This document shows, in pieces, positions 57,764-64,000 of a DNA stretch of 64,000 nt (positions within the stretch are counted from its first letter, which is position 1; every line of letters starts with the position of its first letter). The position numbers were made by a program, and so were the translations under genes. Below the pieces are notes generated by a model, which was not told the origin of the DNA, searched no databases, and saw only the letters and a list, made by a program, of their open reading frames with translations. The stretch is from Pleurodeles waltl (taxonomy: Eukaryota > Chordata > Amphibia > Caudata > Salamandridae): contig NC_090445.1 of NCBI RefSeq assembly GCF_031143425.1, positions 816,432,317 to 816,496,316 of the forward strand, read 5' to 3'.

Positions 57764-58353
57764 GGCCTTCATTACAACCCTGGCGGTAAATGCCGCTTAC
57801 TGCCATGCAGAAGACTGCCAACATATTGCTGCGGCCACAGAAATCTGCTACAGCTATTACGACCCATAGCTTGAAATCCGCCATAATCCAGACACCCACA
57901 TAAGTCCGCCACACCAAAGGTCAGTGATAAACTAGCGATACCAAAACCTCCACTGTCACGCCAACAGGAATATGCCCACACTATCACGACCCACGAATCC
58001 ATGCGGTGGTCTTTCAACCACGGTATTCCATTGGCGGAATACACCGCTGCACTCAAAATACACACACATATACAAAACACAACCACATTGGACAATTCAA
58101 AATACACATACCTGACACACACCACACCCACACACCCAATCCAATATAAAACACACACCCACATCACCCCAAACCCTTACTACCAAAATTTTGAAAGAAG
58201 GCCAGAGAGAGAGACCACCTAACACAACACTAGCACCCACAAACACACAACACCATCACTCACACAACATCCACGCACCTCAAACAACACACAACAACAC
58301 ATCCCCTCACACATCACAACACACACCACCTCACACATCACCCACACCACATC

Positions 58354-59862
58354 ATGGCACCTTAACGACACCCCAGGTTCTCTGAGGAGGAGCTCAGGGT
58401 CATGGTGGAGGAAATCGTCCTGGTAGAGCCACAACTATTCGGATCATAGGTGCAGCACACCTCCAGTGCAAGGAAGATGGAGCTATGACCAAGAATTGTC
58501 GACAGGGTCAAAGCAGTGGGACAGCATCCAAGAACAAGGGATGACATCAGGAAGAGGTGGAACGACCTATGGGGGAAGGTGCGTTCCGTGGTCTCTAGAC
58601 ACCAGATTGCTGTACAGTGGACTGGCGGTGGGCCCCCACCTCCTCCCCCACGACTAACAACATGGAAGGAGCAGGTATTGGCAGTACTGCATCCTGAGGG
58701 CTTCGCAGGAGTAGCAGGCGGACTGGACTCTGGTAAGTCAAATCTTTACTACTATATCCCCCACCCTACCTGCATGCCATCACATACTCCCACCCTCACC
58801 CCCATCACTCCAACACCTCACAGGTGCCCCACTATCACAACCATCCCAATACCAAACCCTGCATGCAACACCAAAGCATGGACAACCATCACCAAAGCAT
58901 GTCCACTACAGATACCTACACAGACCCCAAACCAAATATCACACAAGGACCAAGACAAGAATGCAAGCACTGGAGTACAGGGTCACTCACCCATTGCACA
59001 CGATGGCACACACAGATGCAATAATCATGCCTTTACACCCCTGCAGGACCCCAACCCAACGACACCAGACAGGAGGTACCAGACATATCAAGTCCCCCCA
59101 CAGAAGAGACCCACAGTGATGACAGCAGCTCTGCACCACTGGATCAAGATGACCAACCCGGCCCATCAGGAACCTCGGGACAGTCTGTTCCCCTGACACT
59201 GGCACAAGCCACCACAGACCCTCCCCACTCAGGAAACACCAGCACAGCACCCACCCAGCGGGCCCATCCCTCTGTCCCCAGGACACGTCAAGCAGCAGTG
59301 TGTCCACCACTACAGGGAACCCAGGCAAACCCACCAACCCAAGAAAATCAGGGACTGTGGCAGTGGGCACACGGTTCAGGGGACAGAGACTCAGGAAAAC
59401 AGGGAAACTGGGAGGAACTGCTGTGCGACAGGGAGAGGACAGGCCCAGGGAACCCACTCTCCACGAGGCCCTCTCCAACATCATGGGAGCTTACCATCAT
59501 TCCCATTAGACGATGGCAACGGTACTGGCCAAGTTTCAGGAGACCCAGCGGCTGTAGGAGGAATGCTATCTGGGGATCAGGGAAGACCTGAAGTCCATAA
59601 ACAACACCTTGGTCACCATTGCAGGGGTGCTGCAAGACCTTGTCAACACCAGGAGGGACACTGTGGCACAACAAGGGGCCCCTGACACTAGCCTGGACGA
59701 TGAACAGCCCTCCACCTCCGCCGGCGCTAGTGGACAGGAGACACTGCCACAGAAACACGACACCAGCACCCCACCCCTGCAGATGGAGAACCACCCCGCA
59801 AACGGTCCCTGAGATCCAGGGACAAGACAGAGAACATTGCCAAGACCCCCGCCAGGAAATGA
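58354..59862 (+). pseudogene. Myb1 of Harbinger-3
   Basis: Exon 1 58,354-58,732 and exon 2 59,047-59,862, with the same GTAAGT donor and CTGCAG acceptor as in Harbinger-1. It encodes FSEEELRVMVEEI, DDIRKRWNDLWGKVRSVV, a Pro-rich run and TWKEQVLAVLHPEGFAG, then the acidic region, the VLAKFQETQRL helix and a C-terminal basic segment ending NIAKTPARK. Here the exon 1 end is in frame, unlike Harbinger-1. Lesions are TAA in the fourth codon, TAG at about 58,447, TGA at about 58,486 and TAG at about 59,555, plus shifts. The role is as for Myb1 of Harbinger-1. Confidence 0.82.
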
Positions 59863-60327
59863 GATCCCCCTGAATGTCACCTTTCCGACCCACTTTGTCA
59901 CCCTGTGCATCCTTAAACTGCCATTGCTCCACTTCTTATGCCCCTTTGGACAATGCACCTGTGAACTAAATAGACTGGACTCTGCCATGGACATTCCTCC
60001 ACCATCACACCTGCCCGTTTTACAACCCCCTCCACTTACTTGCACATAAATAAACACACTTCAATCACAAAACAATCTGGAGTCAGTCTGTGCTTTCACA
60101 AATGTGTAAGTGCAATAACCATGGAATATAGCAATGTCAAATTAGATGTAACACAGCTGTAGGGCTGGAAGAAATATAGCTGAGGACACAAAGTGGGGCC
60201 CACATCTGTGAAATGGAAAGGCAAAGTGACAAGTCAGGGTACATACACTGACTGAAAATGACAGACTTATGCTAGGTCCAACAATAGTATGAGATGTGGG
60301 AGGCAGTGACATCTTCTTACCTGTGTC

Positions 60328-61461
60328 TCACTGGAAATATTGCATGATTATGTTGTTTCTGTTGTCGATATCCTCTTCTTCTGCCTCCTCTTCTGCACTG
60401 TCCACAGGCTCCACAGCTGCCATAAGACCACCAGCTGGACCATCCTCCTGCAGAAAAGGTACCTGCCGTCACAAAGCCAAGTTGTGCAGCATACAGCAGG
60501 CCACGATTATCTGGCACACCTTCTTTGGTGAGTAGTAGAGAGAACCACCTGTCATATGGAGGCACCAGAACCTGGCCTTCAGGAGGCCGAAGGTCCTTTC
60601 TATCACCCTCCTAGTTCACCCATGTGCCTCATTGTAGCGTTCCTCTGCCCTTGTCCTGGGATTTCTCACTGGGGTCAGTAGCCATGACAGATTGGGGTAA
60701 CCAGAGTCACCTGCAAATGTCGAGGGACAACTGTTAGACACACACTAACCCGTAGGGACAACCCCATACCCAGACAACTATTCACACTGTATAGGGTCCT
60801 TGTCCTCACCTATTAGCCACACACGGTGCCTCTGGAGTTGCTCCATCACATAAAGGATGCTGCTATTCCTCAGAATGTAAGCGTCATGAACTGAGCCAGG
60901 AAATTTGGCATTCACATGGGAGATGTACTGGTCGGCCAAACACACCATCTGCACATTCATCGAATGGTAGCTCTTCCGGTTTCTGTACACCTGTTCACTC
61001 CTGCGGGGGTTACCAAGGCCACATGTGTCCCATCAATGACATCTATGATGTTGGGGATATGTCCCAGGGCATAGAAGTCACCTTTCACTGTGGGCAAATC
61101 CTCCACCTGAGGGAAAATGATGTAGCTGCGCATGTGTTTCAGCAGGGCAGACAACACTCTGGACAACATGTTAGAGAACATTGGCTGGGACATCCCTGAT
61201 GCAATGGCCACTGTTGTTTGAAAGGAACCACTTGCCAGAAAATGGAGTACTGACAGGACCTGCACTAGAGGGGGGATTCCAGTGGGATGGCGGATAGCTG
61301 ACATCAGGTTTGGTTCCAACTGGGCACACAATTCATGGATTGTTGCATGATCAAGTCTGTAGGTGACTATTACGTGTCTCTCTTCCATTGTCGACAGGTC
61401 CACCAGCGGTCTGTACACTGGAGGATGCCGACATCTCATCACCTGCCCCAGCAGACGTGCA
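60328..61461 (-). pseudogene. Harbinger-3 transposase, exons 2-3
   Basis: Exon 2 (61,461 to 60,810) reads VYRPLVDLSTMEERHV, a helix-turn-helix-like segment with TGIPPLVQVLSVLHFLASGS and MSQPMFSNML, then VIDGTHVALV (first Asp) and SVHDAYILRNSS. Exon 3 (60,710 to 60,328) reads [16 protein letters not shown] (second Asp) and IERTFGLLKARF (Glu) and ends in an acidic tail. It is longer in frame than the Harbinger-1 copy, but it has the same 1-nt loss in the C run (61,005-61,009) and the same TGA (60,616-60,618) just before the catalytic Glu. Exon 2 is 652 nt against 651 in Harbinger-1, accounted for by one further lost C there. Confidence 0.88.
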
Positions 61462-61906
61462 CTATGGAAGAGAACAGCGAGCAGAAAGTCAGCCAACACT
61501 AAGGTATCACAACATGTCATTTGCACACATTTATTAACCCGCAATGTGCCTGTTACTGTGCGTATTCAAGGCCTGCATTGGTGTGACGCAGTTAATATTG
61601 ATGCCATGTGGCCCCCTGAAATGGCGGCTGCCTGACCTGTAAGGTGGGACAAGAGGATATGAGGTAACTGCGCTGGCGTTGTACACCATCGCGGTAGGCG
61701 GTCGAAGACTGCGGCACAATCCTGCATTGGTTAACATTGGACCATATGGGTCCGAAGAGCCAATGATGGTGTACGCCAGCGGTGACAGTACGCACCGCTG
61801 CGGACGTGACTGCCATTTTCTGTCTGTTCACTCACTTGATACCTGACCTTCCACAGGAGAGGACCTACACTGCAACTGCTGCTGTGACCTCAGTCTGGAA
61901 GCGACG

Positions 61907-64000
61907 ATGGCTCATGTGTCTGAGGAAAGGGCCCCTGCCTTCACTTCGGAGGAGTTGGTGAAACTAGTGGATGGGGTCCTCCCCCACTACACACAACTGT
62001 ACGGTCCTCCAGACAAACAGGTGAGTACACTGTGAGCATCCTGCATGGGCAGTGCCTGTTTGGAGTGGTGTGGATGGATGATAAATTGGGGGGGTGCTGA
62101 GGCCTGCATGTGCGGACGGTCACTGTGTGTGCGTCAGGGCAAAGGTGGGAACGTGGGCCAATGTGTATGACGGTCCGGACGGGTAAAGATTTTCCTTTTC
62201 CCCTGTACTGTTCCTCTAGGTCAGCACCCACCAGAAGAAGGATATTTGGCGTCCCACCGCCAAGGACGTCCGGACCCTGGGGGCCCACCACAGACGGAGC
62301 ACCCACTGCCGTAAAAGATGGGAGGACCTTCGCCGCTGGGGCAAGAAGATGGCGGAGGCCCAGCTGGGGATGGCCTCCCAAAGCCTCCCTGATGTTCCGG
62401 ATCCTGGCATTGGCATATCCGGAGTTGGATGGGCACTTGAGAGCATCACAGCAGCCACAAGGGGGTGAGTACACTCTCATTCAGCTGACTCTGCACGCAT
62501 TATGAGGTGTCTGGGTGGGGGAGGTGGGGCCAGGGCGATCTTGGTAGGCAAGGTCCCTTGTGAGGCAGGCTCATTGGTACCCCAACCCCACTAGTGGTTA
62601 CTGCCATCTACACCTAGTCAGGCTCCTGTGACTTCTGTGTGCGCAGCAATCGGGCTCAGGCCTTGTACCCCATGGGCATGTGAATAATCTAGGAACTGTA
62701 AGTGCATGGCGTAGTGCAGAGGGCTGCTTTGTCTGTAGTGTCCGCCAATGTTAGTGGTGTTGCATGCACTGAACATGTCTTTCTTCTGTCTCCCCCCCCT
62801 TTTTGTGGTCTCCCTGTTCTTGTGTGCAGTAGCATTATCAGGCAGAGGAGCAGTGGCACCGGAACAGGAGGGAGCTGCATCCCACTTGGCCCTGGAGGGC
62901 GAAACAACGGAGTCTGAAGCCACCAGTGGGACGGAGGGCGAGGGGAGCTCCACGGCAGGGACAGGAGCAGACAGCAGTGACAGCGACTCCTCCTCTGATG
63001 GGAGCTCCCTTGCGGTGGCGGGCCCCTCTGTGCCCCCCGCATCAACAGGTACAGTCGCCACCCCCCCTACAAGCACCGTCCTCCCAGCAGCCCCTCAGCG
63101 TGTGTCCCGAGCCCGCTCACCCAGGAGGGTGGGCATCTCCTTCGCCCCAGGCACCTCAGGCCCTGGCCCAGTCAGCCCTGCTGCCCTCAGTGAGGAGGCT
63201 ATTGACCTCCTGAGATCCCTCACTGTTGGGCAGTCTACCATTCTGAATGCCATCCAGGGTGTTGAGAGACATTTGCAACAAACAAATGCATACCTGGAGG
63301 GCATTCATTCTGGCCAGGCAGCCCAACAGAGAGCATTTCAGGCTCTGGCCTCAGCACTGATGGCAGCCATTGTCCCTGTGTCCAGCCTCCCCCTCCAACT
63401 TCCTCCACCTAGACCCAATCCCCTGTACCTCAGCCTATCCCAACCACACCATCAGACCAGCATGCACACACATCAACACACAAGGGTGGCTCAGGCAAAC
63501 ATAAGCACCACACATCCTACAGGCATTCACACAAGCATCATACCCATGCACATATTCCAACATCCACTGCCTGCACTGTGTCCCCCTCCTCCACGTCTCC
63601 CTCTTCTCTCCCAGTCTCGTCTCCACTCACACCTGCATGCACTACATCTTCATCCACTACCTCCATCACCAGCATGCCCATTACCACACACCACTCACGT
63701 GCACTCACCACCCCCACTACCATTCACACATCCCCTGTGTCTTCTCCAAGTGTGTCTGTGAGCCCTCCTCCCAAAGTACACAAACGCAGGCACACACCCA
63801 CCCAACAGCCATCCTCCTCACAACAGCCTCCAGCCCATGCGCCTTCACCCAAATTCAGCAGACGTACACCTTCTACAACCACTACCTCTACCTCCACTCC
63901 CAAACCCCCTCCATCTACCCGTCCCAGTGTGTCTAAAAAACTTTTCCTGGCTAATATTGACCTCTTCCCTACACCTCCCCCCCGTCCTTCCCCTAGGGCC
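61907..64000 (+). pseudogene. Myb2 of Harbinger-3, exons 1-3, incomplete at window end
   Basis: Exon 1 61,907-62,020: MAHVSEERAPAFTSEELVK and QLYGPPDKQ, GTGAGT donor. Exon 2 62,220-62,464: QKKDIWRPTAKDVRTL, RSTHCRKRWEDLRRWGKKM, LGMASQ. A deletion of about 26 nt near 62,378, judged against Harbinger-1, shifts the frame, after which MFRILALAYPELDG is read in the other frame. Exon 3 from 62,830: an acidic Ser-rich part (DSSDSDSSSDGSSL), LRSLTVGQSTILNAIQGVE (helix), a His/Thr-rich part, and near the edge VSKKLFLANIDLFPTPP. The phases of exons 1-3 fit (114 nt, then phase 1). The gene continues beyond 64,000, where the repeats seen in Harbinger-2 are expected. Confidence 0.8.

Larger units (their letters stand above)
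57764..64000. mobile_element. Harbinger-3, reverse orientation, runs off the window
   Basis: Starts GGCCT then TCATTACAACCCTGGCGGT, the same terminus as the right end of Harbinger-1, so the element lies in the opposite orientation. GGCGGT/ACCGCC-type motifs fill 57,780-58,050. Then come Myb1 (+), transposase exons 3 and 2 (-), and Myb2 exons 1-3 (+). Transposase exon 1 and the other terminus must lie beyond 64,000. It interrupts the second pol, so it is the youngest layer at this site. Confidence 0.88.

Noticed and set aside
1..64000. Host protein-coding gene, tRNA, rRNA or CRISPR array
   Set aside because: No frame with host-gene character, no cloverleaf or rRNA-like segment noticed, and direct repeats are all eukaryotic tandem or transposon repeats. 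A subtle UTR or isolated exon in the unassigned stretches cannot be excluded by eye.

Overview
The window looks like vertebrate, most probably large-genome amphibian (newt/salamander-like) DNA. This is inference: spliced eukaryotic-type exons with GT..AG borders, PIF/Harbinger elements of several ages, a chromodomain Ty3/gypsy element, L1-like and CR1/Rex-like LINE remnants, MITEs and tandem repeats fill the window, and I see no host gene. Almost every coding segment belongs to a transposon and carries at least one disabling change.

Layout. 1-6,114: an old Harbinger-like remnant whose Myb/SANT-like gene lies in a 2.91-kb tandem duplication. 6,115-13,740: non-coding DNA, MITEs and a 5'-truncated L1-like LINE (minus strand). 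13,745-15,726: an LTR-like repeat; a second copy (15,912-17,122 and 23,500-24,140) is split by Harbinger-1 (17,123-23,499). 22,164-31,204: a tandem 4.52-kb duplication covering the right part of Harbinger-1 and its flank. 31,205-43,020: non-coding DNA with MITEs, hairpin and tandem repeats, and a CR1/Rex-like LINE piece. 43,020-46,400: left part of Harbinger-2. It is interrupted by a sushi-like chromovirus-type retrotransposon laid out LTR-gag-pol-LTR-gag-pol (46,401-57,763). The first pol carries a 954-bp solo LTR with a perfect 5-bp target duplication, and the second pol is cut by Harbinger-3 (57,764 to beyond 64,000), which lies in the reverse orientation.

The most notable system is the Harbinger family. 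Three copies agree on one plan: a three-exon DDE transposase; a two-exon Myb/SANT-like gene (called Myb1 here) that converges on it; and a second, unrelated-looking Myb/SANT-like gene (Myb2) with a very long low-complexity tail, on the opposite strand inside transposase intron 1. Known Harbinger elements usually carry a transposase and one Myb-like helper, so the third gene is unusual. The two transposase copies visible beyond exon 1 share the same 1-nt loss and the same nonsense codon, suggesting that a defective lineage was spread in trans.

All splice sites, frames and homologies were read by eye. Family names rest on motif recognition, not on searches. Myb1 and Myb2 are labels used only in this answer.
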